Below, piece after piece: positions 53,926 to 62,992 of a DNA stretch of 64,000 nucleotides (its first letter is position 1; each line of letters begins with the position of its first letter). A program made the translations under genes and the position numbers. Origin of the DNA: Bacteroidia bacterium (GTDB taxonomy: Bacteria > Bacteroidota > Bacteroidia > Chitinophagales > UBA2359); the NCBI GenBank assembly GCA_030427245.1, contig JAUHXA010000024.1, positions 1 to 64,000 of the forward strand. Direction: 5' to 3'. Under the pieces are notes generated by a model, which saw nothing but the letters and a program-made list of their open reading frames with translations, ran no database searches and was not told where the DNA came from.

Positions 53926-54012
53926 TGGTAAGTGACAAATTCTTAACGAGATAGTCCAAGCAAATTTTCAAAGTCTCCTTTTAATTTAGTTCAATCCTAA
54001 ACCCCCAAAACC

Positions 54013-56433
54013 ATGTTAAAAAAAGCTTTTTACCCTACCCTTGTATTTTTACTGATCCAATGTTTCCCCTCTACTTCAAAAGCACAAAACAATCAATGGT
54101 TGAGTACCAAATGGGAAGTGTTTTGTGCGGGAGATATGAAACAAACTCTTACCGACACTACCGACTACAATTTTGAATGTAACCAAGACAATATTTCAGG
54201 TGCTGCCGCCAATGCCCGTTATGACTTACAAGAAGCTAGTAAGTGGCTCAAAGGCTTGGGTTTTAGAGCGCCTATTATTACAATTATGCCTACTGTAAAC
54301 GTCAACGGAGAAGGCGAAACCATCAAAGACCCAACAAATGGTTCTGAAGTCAACAATGTTACCAATGTAAAATACGTCGCTTATATCTCAGACAAGAAAA
54401 ACGAAGATACAGATGGTACGAAATCCTATGGTTTGTACAATACAGACCATATTCTGTATTTGAGTAGCAACACCTACTTTACTTTGAAAGGCAAAAAGAA
54501 CAGTCCAGATAAAATCGGTACTTCTGTTCATGAACTGTTTCACGCTGTCGAAAATGCGTATATGGGTGACGAACAATTCAAAGGTGGCAATAAATACGAT
54601 TGGATGACAGAGGGCATGGCGGATGCGGTGATTTTGGCATACCTCGATAAAATGCACCCAGGACAAGTCGCTGATGGAGTAGGTGTTCAATATGCTAAAA
54701 CTGACCGCTATTACGACTATCCCTTACACGAACCCAAAGATGTAAAAGACAATAGCTGTGGAGAGTGCTACAATACACGTTCGTTTTGGTTTACACTCGG
54801 AGGAATATTGAAGTCAGATGGACGCATTGGTTATTTACACGATGTCTTATCGGAGGATATGAAGCCCAATGCAGGTATTGATGCGACCCACAAAGCACTG
54901 ACCAAATACCACGAACAGGGATTGTATCACTACTACCCTGAATTTATCCGCAAACGCAGCAATAAAAATCTGATAACAATCATGTATGACAATCCCATAG
55001 GTAAAAAATATACTTTTGGTGACAAAGCCCAAAAAGATATTCATACAGGCAAGGCGAAAAAGATAGCCACCAATGCTTATGGTTTTACTGTCAATATGCC
55101 ACCTAATAAAGTAGCAGGTGTGAAAATTTCGTTCGAAACCGACCATCCTGATTTACACTTGATTGTAGATGATGAAAGACTTGATTTACCTAGCGAAATA
55201 GATTTAACAGAAGACCGCAATATTTTCCGAACTTCCATTGAAAAAACAGACACCTTCTTTGTGAGAGTGGCCAATATCGCTCCCAAACCTGGGGAGAGCA
55301 TAGATAGAGATTACAAATTGGTGGTCGAAATTACACCTATTGAGCCTTGCAGTGGGGAAGTGATGTTGTCTGCAATTCACCCAAGCCTGTTAGAAGCTAC
55401 TAAAGCGGCGGAGCGAATGAGTGACCAACTTGCTCCTTTTATTGCACTTCAAACTGGAGGGCAAATGACAGGCTTTCAAAATGTTATTAAACCTGCAAAA
55501 GAGTTTGAAAGAGAATTTGAACCTGTGACCGGGATGCATCCCAGTATCGGAGAACTGCAATTTAGTGGATTGGTCAATGACAAAGGCAATGCTTGTGTGG
55601 ATCATATCGGTACAAATCCTATGCTAGACTTAGCAGGTGAAGGAGAGGAAATAAATGAAGCAGAAATGGAGGCGAGGCTGCAAGAAATGTTTAAAAATAT
55701 GCAAAATATGTCGCCCGAGGAAATGGAAAAAATGATGCAGGAAACTACCAATATTGCCGACCAAATGGGAAAAGGTCATACAAAAACCCCCGACAAAACT
55801 ATGCTGGGCGAAATGCTCGAAACTGCTGCGGGCACCGAGGGCAGTACACTTTTGAAGATATATTCCCCCAATGCACTTTCTTGGCAATGGGATGTGATTG
55901 GAGAAGGACGAAACTACAAGCACAGTGGCATTGGTGGTTGGACATCCAACTCTGCTGCCCAGATTTTTATCAAATTAAAAGGTATTACGCCCAGTCAATT
56001 GCAGGAAAACAAAGAGTATGAAGTAGAAATGGTCACTCAATCTGTTGACGACAGCGCCGAACTCCCTGCCTATGTTTCTTGGGTAGGACGAGAACATCCT
56101 TTACCAAAGGAGGAAGGAGATTTGGTACAAACGCTTGCTTTTGAAGGAACGACTCAATCCGTTGCCCTAACCCGCATTACAGGCAAAGTCAAAATTACCA
56201 AAATCACAGGTGCAGACGTACAAGGCACACTCAACTTGGTGGGCACAGGCTACAAGGAGGTTGAGAAATACAATTTTACCTATGATGATAAAAACCGCAT
56301 TGATGGAGATGAAATCAAAGATTCCGATACCGTTCAAGGGCAATTGAAGATTACAGGCAGCTTCAAAGCTCCTGCAATAGCAGAGGTAACGAGGATTGGG
56401 AAGATGATTTCAAATACGAAGAAGGTGAAATGA
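54013..56433 (+). CDS. Secreted gluzincin-type zinc metalloprotease-like protein
   Basis: The protein has 806 residues. The signal peptide is ~1-24 (FLLIQCFPSTSKAQ). HELFH at 173-177 and WMTEGMADA with E200 form the HExxH ... E zinc site with the WxxEGxA pattern of gluzincins. Downstream come beta-rich segments (NKVAGVKISFETDHPDLHL; EEMEKMMQETTNIADQ is a Met/Glu-rich helix at ~565-600) and a C-terminal beta domain (GKVKITKITGADVQGTLNL). No T9SS sorting domain, so it is likely periplasmic or surface-bound by other means. The specific protease family is not recognised beyond the active site. Confidence 0.75.
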   Translation: MLKKAFYPTLVFLLIQCFPSTSKAQNNQWLSTKWEVFCAGDMKQTLTDTTDYNFECNQDNISGAAANARYDLQEASKWLKGLGFRAPIITIMPTVNVNGEGETIKDPTNGSEVNNVTNVKYVAYISDKKNEDTDGTKSYGLYNTDHILYLSSNTYFTLKGKKNSPDKIGTSVHELFHAVENAYMGDEQFKGGNKYDWMTEGMADAVILAYLDKMHPGQVADGVGVQYAKTDRYYDYPLHEPKDVKDNSCGECYNTRSFWFTLGGILKSDGRIGYLHDVLSEDMKPNAGIDATHKALTKYHEQGLYHYYPEFIRKRSNKNLITIMYDNPIGKKYTFGDKAQKDIHTGKAKKIATNAYGFTVNMPPNKVAGVKISFETDHPDLHLIVDDERLDLPSEIDLTEDRNIFRTSIEKTDTFFVRVANIAPKPGESIDRDYKLVVEITPIEPCSGEVMLSAIHPSLLEATKAAERMSDQLAPFIALQTGGQMTGFQNVIKPAKEFEREFEPVTGMHPSIGELQFSGLVNDKGNACVDHIGTNPMLDLAGEGEEINEAEMEARLQEMFKNMQNMSPEEMEKMMQETTNIADQMGKGHTKTPDKTMLGEMLETAAGTEGSTLLKIYSPNALSWQWDVIGEGRNYKHSGIGGWTSNSAAQIFIKLKGITPSQLQENKEYEVEMVTQSVDDSAELPAYVSWVGREHPLPKEEGDLVQTLAFEGTTQSVALTRITGKVKITKITGADVQGTLNLVGTGYKEVEKYNFTYDDKNRIDGDEIKDSDTVQGQLKITGSFKAPAIAEVTRIGKMISNTKKVK

Positions 56434-56493
56434 TGATTCACTAGGTCTCATTCTTTCGGATTATATAGTTCATTGATATTACTATTTAGCAAG

Positions 56494-56650
56494 CCTTGAG
56501 GTGACATCATTCAAAAATCAAAAGTATTTGATTATCAACAATACGCCAAGAAAAGGTGTCATCTCAAGGCAACCGCATCAAGATTACACCTTTTTCTAAG
56601 TACTTGGTTTACAACATGTTTTTTTTCAAGATAGAAAAAGATGTCACCTT
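56494..56650. repeat. Three copies of an AGGTGACATC-type motif in a convergent gap
   Basis: CCTTGAGGTGACAT (56494-56507) and GTGTCATCTCAAGG (56556-56569) pair at 12 of 14 positions, and a third copy, GATGTCACCTT, lies at 56640-56650. The first pair may be a terminator between the convergent metalloprotease and AlkD-like genes, though it lacks a T-run. Confidence 0.45.
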
Positions 56651-56686
56651 AATGCTGAATAGTAACTCAATTTATTATACCCGATT

Positions 56687-57796
56687 CTACAACAACTCAA
56701 ACGCTACTTTCTCTTTCTCCTCCCCATTCACTACAATCGCCATAGAATGTTGCCCTGCATAATGCTTGCGAGTCGTTAAGTTTTTGAAGTGTTGTTTGCG
56801 TTTGAAGGAGGCCATTTCATTGGGTTGATACATTCGTTCACTGATTTGAAAAATTTTACGAGAAGGTTTCCCATTCGATTTCATATAGTCAATACCATAC
56901 TCCAATCGAATTTTTGCCGCTTTGGAACTGTTGTTTTTCAAGTCAAAAGAAAAATAGGTGTGTTCTCCAATGGGAATCGCATCGTTTTCCATCATCAAAT
57001 TAGAAATTTCTACTTTTTCGGGATTCCCAAAACCAAACAAACGCAAGGCTTTGGTATTCCCTCGCTTCAACAAACCCCTCAAAGCGTGTTTCACAATCCA
57101 ATCCGTAATCGGGTTTCGTGCTTGTAGCCACCTTTCCCCTATTTCTAAAGCCAATTCGGGATGGTCTTTGGAGATGTCGTTGAGATTGTTCGCTACACTT
57201 CTTTGCACATATCTTTCGGGGTCGGTTTTGAGGGCTTCAAGGATGGGAAGGATAGGCGTTGCGTCTTTTTTGAAGGCAGTCAGCGCCATTCCCCAAGGCA
57301 GCCGAGAACGACAACCTTCACTTGCCAAACGCCGAATGTGGTGGTTCTCGTGTTTTGTCCATTCGAGCATCGTGTCCATCATTCGCTTGGGATACCGCAC
57401 AATGAAAGGACGCACTCCAAACTCGGAACTTGCCAACTGGGTGAAATGCGCCAATGCGGGAATCGAAATATCGGGATACTCTACTCCAAATACGGCTACA
57501 AAATCAGGAAAAATAGTATTCGAATAATCCTCTCCTTTCTGGCTTTTGGGAAGCCAATTGCTGGCTGTTTGCTTCAATACTTCAAGGGCATCAGGGTACG
57601 TTGAAGGTAAAAAATCCTTCAATGTCAGTGTGATGTGTCGTGTTCTTTGCTTCAATGAACGGTTGTCCCATGCTTCGTCAAATATTTTTTGGGTGAAGCC
57701 CTTGGAGTCGAAGGAAGGATGTACTTCTTGGATAAAGTCACAAAGACGTTGGTTGTATTGAGGATTGTAAAAGAGGGTTTTGAGTTCGTAGGACAT
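56687..57796 (-). CDS. DNA alkylation repair protein (AlkD-like, HEAT repeats)
   Basis: The protein has 369 residues. Helical HEAT-like repeats run from ~20 to 270: DAWD/EAWDNRSLKQRTRHITLTLK, SEFGVRPFIVRYPKRMMDTM, HHIRRLASEGCRSRLPWG, and DPERYVQRSVANNLNDISKD. The last two match the AlkC/AlkD-type surface that holds damaged DNA. A beta-rich C-terminal extension (~290-369: GEHTYFSFDLKNNSSKAAKI) is like that of AlkC-type members. These glycosylases remove alkylated purines. It is transcribed singly. Confidence 0.87.
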   Translation of the reverse strand: MSYELKTLFYNPQYNQRLCDFIQEVHPSFDSKGFTQKIFDEAWDNRSLKQRTRHITLTLKDFLPSTYPDALEVLKQTASNWLPKSQKGEDYSNTIFPDFVAVFGVEYPDISIPALAHFTQLASSEFGVRPFIVRYPKRMMDTMLEWTKHENHHIRRLASEGCRSRLPWGMALTAFKKDATPILPILEALKTDPERYVQRSVANNLNDISKDHPELALEIGERWLQARNPITDWIVKHALRGLLKRGNTKALRLFGFGNPEKVEISNLMMENDAIPIGEHTYFSFDLKNNSSKAAKIRLEYGIDYMKSNGKPSRKIFQISERMYQPNEMASFKRKQHFKNLTTRKHYAGQHSMAIVVNGEEKEKVAFELL

Positions 57797-57805
57797 AATT
57801 ATTAA

Positions 57806-57833
57806 TTGAAATCAAAATGAAATGGTAGTTTTG
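57806..57833 (+). promoter_or_regulatory. Bacteroidota promoter (TTG-17-TAGTTTTG)
   Basis: TTG at 57806-57808 and TAGTTTTG at 57826-57833 have ideal spacing. The element lies about 150 bases upstream of the polyketide synthase start, leaving a long A/C-rich leader with little predicted structure. Confidence 0.5.
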
Positions 57834-57984
57834 CAGACGCATAACCAACAAATTTAAACAAATTGTGGACTTCATACATTACAGTGTGGTTGGTTAAGGA
57901 AATAAAACATAAGCATATCAACACACCTAACCCCATTATCACCCCAAACACATAAACACAACTCCCAACTTAAACAAATTATAA

Positions 57985-59040
57985 ATGCAACCAAAAGTAT
58001 TGGCTACCGCCATCGAATTGCCGTTATATACCAAGACCACCGATGAAATCGTGCAAGATTTTGAACGACATTTGGCGGATCAGCCAGAACGGTTGAGACG
58101 AAAAGTATTGCGGATTTTTAAGTATGCACAAGTCGACAGGCGTTATTCTATTATGGATGCAGATCGAGTTTTGGGTTCACTTTCATTTGAAGAAAAAAAC
58201 GATTATTACGCCAAACACGCTACTGACCTCTCCGAAAAAGTACTGCGAAAAGCCTTGAATAACGCCAACTTACAGCCCACCGATATTGACTACATCATCA
58301 CCACGAGTTGTACGGGTTTTATGATACCCTCGGTAGATGCCTATTTAATCAACCGATTGAAGATGCGGCAAGACATTGTGCGACTTCCTGTTACAGAAAT
58401 GGGCTGCGCTGCAGGTGTTTCTGCTACGATTTACGCCAACAATTTTTTGAAGGCAAACCCTGGTAAGAAGGCAGCAATCATTGCAGTAGAATCTCCCATG
58501 AGCACCTTTCAATGGGATGATTTTTCGATGACCAACATGGTCAGTGCAGCGATTTTTGGAGATGGAGCAGCCTGTGTGATTTTGGGCAGCGACGATTCCA
58601 AACTTGCCCCTGCAATTGTGGATACGAATATGTATCACTTTTTTGACGAAACGGATATGATGGGTTTTGATCTCAAAAATTCGGGCTTCAAAATGGTTTT
58701 AGACCCCAAAGTACCGAATCGAATTGAAGAGCATTTTCACGACATCTTGTTTCCTTTTGTAGAGCGAAATGGCTGGACGATGGAAGAGATTGACCACCTT
58801 ATTTTTCATCCGGGCGGCAAAAAAATCATTCAAATAGCGGAGCAACTCTTCAATGAGATGGGCAAAAACCTCGATGCCACCAAACATATCCTACGCGAAT
58901 ACGGCAATATGTCGAGTGCTACGGTGCTGTATGTGTTGGATTATATTTTGAAGGATGAAATTGAAGCAGGTAAAAAAGGATTGATGCTGAGTTTTGGACC
59001 TGGTTTTTCGGCACAGGCGGTGTTATTGGAATGGAAGTAA
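57985..59040 (+). CDS. Type III polyketide synthase (chalcone/stilbene synthase family)
   Basis: The protein has 351 residues, the usual length. The catalytic triad is complete: C141 in EMGCAAGV, H275 in FHPGGKK and N308 in YGNMSSAT. TTSCTGFMIPSVDA and FGPGFSAQAVLLEW are further family marks. It condenses malonyl-CoA onto a CoA-bound starter and cyclises the product to a pyrone or phenol. The usual partners in bacterial clusters (methyltransferase, oxidase, prenyltransferase) are not adjacent, so the product cannot be guessed. Confidence 0.94.
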   Translation: MQPKVLATAIELPLYTKTTDEIVQDFERHLADQPERLRRKVLRIFKYAQVDRRYSIMDADRVLGSLSFEEKNDYYAKHATDLSEKVLRKALNNANLQPTDIDYIITTSCTGFMIPSVDAYLINRLKMRQDIVRLPVTEMGCAAGVSATIYANNFLKANPGKKAAIIAVESPMSTFQWDDFSMTNMVSAAIFGDGAACVILGSDDSKLAPAIVDTNMYHFFDETDMMGFDLKNSGFKMVLDPKVPNRIEEHFHDILFPFVERNGWTMEEIDHLIFHPGGKKIIQIAEQLFNEMGKNLDATKHILREYGNMSSATVLYVLDYILKDEIEAGKKGLMLSFGPGFSAQAVLLEWK

Positions 59041-59043
59041 ACG

Positions 59044-59078
59044 GTATTTCGGAAGAGAGATTTTCTATTCCGAAATAC
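59044..59078. terminator. Hairpin between convergent PKS and DUF1992 genes
   Basis: GTATTTCGGAA (59044-59054) and TTCCGAAATAC (59068-59078) form a perfect 11-bp stem starting 4 bases after the PKS stop. It lacks a long T-run, so it may act weakly or in both directions. Confidence 0.6.
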
Positions 59079-59089
59079 AATCCTCCTAC

Positions 59090-59419
59090 TCACAAACTCG
59101 ATTGAATACCTTTACGCTCCATCAAAATATTATAACGGGTAGATTTGTCCAAAATCTTCTTCAAAACGGCTTTTCGCTCCAAAGGATCTTTGATTTCCTT
59201 CAATTTTTGGCGCAAACCAAATACCTCTTTGCGAATCTCCAATTCTTCGGGAAGTACATTGGCATTTTTCATTATAGTCGTGGCAATGCGAATGTGGGCA
59301 GGTTGGTTCATAAACTCCAAATCGAGAGGTTTTCCGAAACCTGGCAAGTTTTTGAATTCACCCTTTTCGATTGCCTCTTTGATTTTGCTTTCTACCATAA
59401 AATCAAATCGTAAAGTCAT
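59090..59419 (-). CDS. DUF1992 (DnaJ-subfamily C member 28-like) protein
   Basis: The protein has 109 residues. The core VESKIKEAIEKGEFKNLPG and FGKPLDLEFM is the hallmark of DUF1992, followed by helices containing LEIRKEVFGLRQKL. The family is found alone in bacteria and fused to a J-domain in eukaryotes; its function is not established. A start at the second Met (59398) is possible, since the domain begins there. Confidence 0.9.
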   Translation of the reverse strand: MTLRFDFMVESKIKEAIEKGEFKNLPGFGKPLDLEFMNQPAHIRIATTIMKNANVLPEELEIRKEVFGLRQKLKEIKDPLERKAVLKKILDKSTRYNILMERKGIQSSL

Positions 59420-59536
59420 AGTCTTCGTTTCTTTTGAAGGTGAAGAATAAGGTCACTTTTCAAACAAAATCTGCTGCAAAAAGATTCCCAAAAAGCAGAG
59501 AAATACTCACTCCTAACACCTCTTCCCTCACTCCTC

Positions 59537-61786
59537 TTAGTGATGATGATGCTGATGTTCTCCGTCTGCCTTCAATACCAACTTTTGAAGTGGTATAACT
59601 TCAATACTCGAATTTCCTTCAATAATTTTGACCTTTTGATTCATTTCCAATGCCCCATAGGCGATTGCAGCAGACGAGCCATTCGCCCAAATCACCTCCA
59701 CATTGTCAATACTTGCTGCATCACCCAGTCCCATTTCTTGCTGTAAACTATTGCAGCCAAAACTCGCACCATCCGAAACGGTGTTGTAAATCTTTCGTTT
59801 TTCGCCTTTTGAAGTAGTCACAGAAAGTATGATTTTAGAGCCAATAGCCGAGCGATTTGTTTTGGTACCTTCAAGCTGAATCGTAACCCATTTATTCTCA
59901 TTTCCTGGGTTTTCAAAAAGTGCATTTTGGGCATTATCACCCGAAAAAGAACCGCCCATGACCACATATACATCTTGGTCGCCATCGTTATCCAAATCTG
60001 CAAAAGCCACACCATGCCCTTTCTGAATATGTCCAAAATTCCCAGCAATGGTCACATCCTCAAAAGCCTTTCCCTCTCGATTCCGAAACATTCGATTTGG
60101 CACAATCGCCCGATAATCAGGGGCTCCCGTTGCCAAATAAAAATCCAAGAAACCATCATTATCCAAATCTCCATAATTGCAGCCCATCGTGTGTAGGACT
60201 TTCTCCAAACCCATTTCTTTGGTGACATTGGTAAACGTTTCATCCCCATTGTTTTGATAGACAGCAGGTAACTCAGACTTAAAAGCCATTCCCATATAAT
60301 CTAATCCTACCTCTCCTCCTTGATTTTTGTACGCATTGATGCCAAATGGAAATACAAAAATATCTTCCCTACCATCGTTATTGAAGTCATAAAACCACGA
60401 AGGGAAACTGTGAATAGGATTTTGAACACCTGCTTTTGCACCAATCTCTTCAAATCGCCAATCCTCCAAACTGCTGCCGCCTCTATTGACGTACAGTTGA
60501 TTAGCACTCGTAAGCGAGGAAATATAAATGTCAGGCAAACCATCCTTGTTGATATCTGCGCTACTGACTCCTTTGGAATAAATCACCACGTCCATCCCTA
60601 TTTTGGGTGCAATGTCGGTGAAAGTGCCATCTCCATTGTTGGCAAACAATTCACAAGGGAAACGACTTTTTCCTTCAATGGATTCATTTCCGACAAACAA
60701 GTCCAACCAACCATCGGCATTGAAGTCTAGCCAAACGGCTGTTTTGCAAGGACGTTCACTATACATTCCTGCTGCAATAGTGACATCTGTAAACGTTCCA
60801 TTACCATTGTTTTGAATCAAAGAATTGGGTAAAATGCCCCACTCTGTACGGTATTTCCATCCACCTCGCAAGATGGCAAAATCCACAAAACCATCATTGT
60901 TGAAGTCACCCTGTGTGAGATTCAGTCCTCCAGTAATCCCAACTAAACCAGACGATTCCGTTTGGTCAGAAAAAGTTCCATCGCCTTTGTTTTTGAAAAA
61001 ACGAATTTGATCCAACATTCCCCAAGAGGACACCATGAGGTCAATAAACCCATCGTTGTCAAAATCCTCTGCAATCACTCCACCCGCCAATGCGTCTATA
61101 TCCAACCCCAAGCCCATCGCCACATTCCGAAAGGATGGGAATGTAGCACTTTCTTTTGAAGCCAAACCAGGAATAAGCCATTTTTTAGGTACTTCCTCAG
61201 GGTATTTGCCCAAGGTCATATAAGCGATATTGAGTAACCAACGGCTTTGAAGGTCGCTGGGGTAATTTTCTAAGATTGTCTCATAGGTTTCAATAGCCTT
61301 CGTGGAGCCATCTTTTTTGATGTGTACCCCTTTTCCTTGAATGGGTAGAATACAGGATTCTTCTGAGTGATTTTCAATACAATTCTCTTGTTCGGCTTTT
61401 CTTAAGAAAGTTATAGCCAACATTTCGTAAAGTTCTCTATTCTCATCATGGATATTTTCTGAATTGGGTAGAGATTTTATGAACTGCAATATAGAAGCTA
61501 TGGCTTTCTCTGTTTTACCTGCATTTAACAGAGTTTGAACGTATTCAAATACTTGTCTACGATTTAATCCGCCTCCCAATTCTTTGATTTCTTTTTCTAT
61601 CAAAACCAGCTTTTTGGCTGACTCATACGGATGCTGCCGAAAGTCGGTTCGTGCATAAATCGCCTGAATACTGTCTTGCATTTGTTGTGTGGGAGAAGGG
61701 GTAGAAAGGTTGTTTTTTTGTTCTTCGATGGGTTGACAGGCATAGCATATCCCCGCCAATAGGAAGGCAATCGTCCATTTAAGCAT
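59537..61786 (-). CDS. CRTAC1-like lipoprotein with TPR, FG-GAP/VCBS repeats and ASPIC/UnbV domain
   Basis: The protein has 749 residues. The signal peptide has a lipobox (ICYAC, Cys17), and a TPR-like helical part follows (~40-200). Then at least six FG-GAP/VCBS repeats carry Ca-binding loops such as DFDNDGFIDLMVS, DLDNDGFLDFYLA and DLDNDGDQDVYVVM. The ASPIC/UnbV domain comes next (~630-720: NRSAIGSKIILSV, DGASFGCNSLQQEMGLG, VIWANGS). The protein ends in HQHHHH, an apparently native histidine run. Such proteins are outer-surface beta-propellers common in Bacteroidota and are often linked to adhesion or carbohydrate contact. It is transcribed singly. Confidence 0.9.
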   Translation of the reverse strand: MLKWTIAFLLAGICYACQPIEEQKNNLSTPSPTQQMQDSIQAIYARTDFRQHPYESAKKLVLIEKEIKELGGGLNRRQVFEYVQTLLNAGKTEKAIASILQFIKSLPNSENIHDENRELYEMLAITFLRKAEQENCIENHSEESCILPIQGKGVHIKKDGSTKAIETYETILENYPSDLQSRWLLNIAYMTLGKYPEEVPKKWLIPGLASKESATFPSFRNVAMGLGLDIDALAGGVIAEDFDNDGFIDLMVSSWGMLDQIRFFKNKGDGTFSDQTESSGLVGITGGLNLTQGDFNNDGFVDFAILRGGWKYRTEWGILPNSLIQNNGNGTFTDVTIAAGMYSERPCKTAVWLDFNADGWLDLFVGNESIEGKSRFPCELFANNGDGTFTDIAPKIGMDVVIYSKGVSSADINKDGLPDIYISSLTSANQLYVNRGGSSLEDWRFEEIGAKAGVQNPIHSFPSWFYDFNNDGREDIFVFPFGINAYKNQGGEVGLDYMGMAFKSELPAVYQNNGDETFTNVTKEMGLEKVLHTMGCNYGDLDNDGFLDFYLATGAPDYRAIVPNRMFRNREGKAFEDVTIAGNFGHIQKGHGVAFADLDNDGDQDVYVVMGGSFSGDNAQNALFENPGNENKWVTIQLEGTKTNRSAIGSKIILSVTTSKGEKRKIYNTVSDGASFGCNSLQQEMGLGDAASIDNVEVIWANGSSAAIAYGALEMNQKVKIIEGNSSIEVIPLQKLVLKADGEHQHHHH

Positions 61787-62146
61787 TCTGTTTATTGTTG
61801 TAGGTTAAAAAATAAGTCGCCTAAATGTCGTAAAAAATAATGCAACCGCAAACCATTAACATTATTTAACACCCATTACATTGGTATTCTATCTTTAAAA
61901 TAAGACCTTAGTAACGTGAATCTTGCATAAATAATATCAGAATTGAATTCATCATTTCGGAAAGAAAAATATATTAGGCATGGAATCTTTTACGACACTT
62001 TTCCGTTATCCATTTAATTTTACGGTACTTGGTGTTGCATAGTACCTTAATCAAAAATCAATAAGGTTTGTAACTTTGAAGCGTTGTCAAACGACTAACA
62101 CAATACCAAAACCTATTTTCCATCAATCAACCACCACTACTAAAAC
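61787..62146. other. Divergent intergenic region upstream of the MacB-type transporter
   Basis: This AT-rich region separates the CRTAC1-like and ABC transporter genes. TAACTTTG at 62071-62078 is an exact -7 match 68 bases before the ABC ATPase start, with no clear -33 box. No gene or other repeat seen. Confidence 0.4.
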
Positions 62147-62818
62147 ATGATTGAACTCAAAAAAATCAGCAAGTCCTATCAAATTGGTCAAAACAAGCTG
62201 GAAGTCCTCAAAAGTTTAGACCTTAGCATCGCACAAGGAGAGTTTGTTTCTATCATGGGACCTTCGGGGTCGGGTAAATCTACTTTGCTGAATATCATGG
62301 GTATTTTGGATGATTATGATGCGGGAGAATACATTCTATCAGATACTTTGATTAAAAACCTCAGTCAAAAAAAAGCTGCCTATTACCGCAACCAATTCCT
62401 TGGTTTTGTCTTTCAGAGTTTCAACCTCTTGCACTTCAAAAACGCCATGGAAAATGTTGCCCTTCCCCTCTATTATCAAAAAGTCAATCGAAAAAAACGA
62501 AACGAAATCGCTCTCGAATACCTCGACCGAGTCGGCTTAAAGGATTGGGCAGAACATACCCCTTCCGAAATGTCGGGTGGTCAACAACAACGTGTGGCGA
62601 TTGCAAGGGCTTTGATTGGTAAACCCAAAGTAATTTTTGCGGATGAACCTACGGGTGCTTTGGATACTCAGACTTCAAATGAGGTGATGGACTTATTTAA
62701 GGAGGTAAACAAAGAAGGTATTACCATTATCATTGTGACGCACGAAGACGAAATTTCGGAAATGACGGATAGGGTGATTCGGTTGAGAGATGGGGTGATA
62801 GAGAGTTATGGATACTAA
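62147..62818 (+). CDS. ABC transporter ATP-binding protein (MacB/LolD type)
   Basis: The protein has 223 residues. Walker A GPSGSGKST (38-46), Q-loop FVFQSFNLL (88-96), signature MSGGQQQRVAIARAL (142-156), Walker B VIFADEPTGALD (162-173) and H-loop IIVTHEDE are all present. The wording is that of the type VII ABC group (MacB, LolD, FtsE), which uses ATP to drive mechanical work by a periplasmic-domain permease. The permease gene follows 174 bases later. The last codons contain TATGGATAC, the same motif that is amplified just after the stop. Confidence 0.94.
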   Translation: MIELKKISKSYQIGQNKLEVLKSLDLSIAQGEFVSIMGPSGSGKSTLLNIMGILDDYDAGEYILSDTLIKNLSQKKAAYYRNQFLGFVFQSFNLLHFKNAMENVALPLYYQKVNRKKRNEIALEYLDRVGLKDWAEHTPSEMSGGQQQRVAIARALIGKPKVIFADEPTGALDTQTSNEVMDLFKEVNKEGITIIIVTHEDEISEMTDRVIRLRDGVIESYGY

Positions 62819-62822
62819 TTCT

Positions 62823-62927
62823 ATGGATACTGTGGATACTGTGGATACTGTGGATACTGTGGATGCTGTGGATGCTGTGGATGCTGTGGATGCTGTGGAT
62901 GCTGTGGATGCTAAAAGCATACAATGA
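62823..62927 (+). repeat. 9-bp tandem repeat forming a 34-codon mini-ORF
   Basis: Ten units run from 62824 to 62913: four TGGATACTG then six TGGATGCTG (the last ends in A). An ATG at 62823, 4 bases after the ABC ATPase stop, reads through all units as (DTV)n(DAV)n and stops at 62925-62927. That stop overlaps, as ATGA, an in-frame upstream ATG of the permease (62924). Any change in unit number keeps this frame. Whether it is translated is unknown. Confidence 0.75.
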
Positions 62928-62992
62928 TTGAAAAACAAAAGTTTAAGAAAATACAAATAATCCATCAAGTATCTTTTAAGAATCAATTATAT

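Noticed and set aside
62821-62913. Possible CRISPR or coding extension of the ABC ATPase
   Set aside because: The tract is a simple 9-bp tandem repeat, and the ATPase stop codon precedes it.
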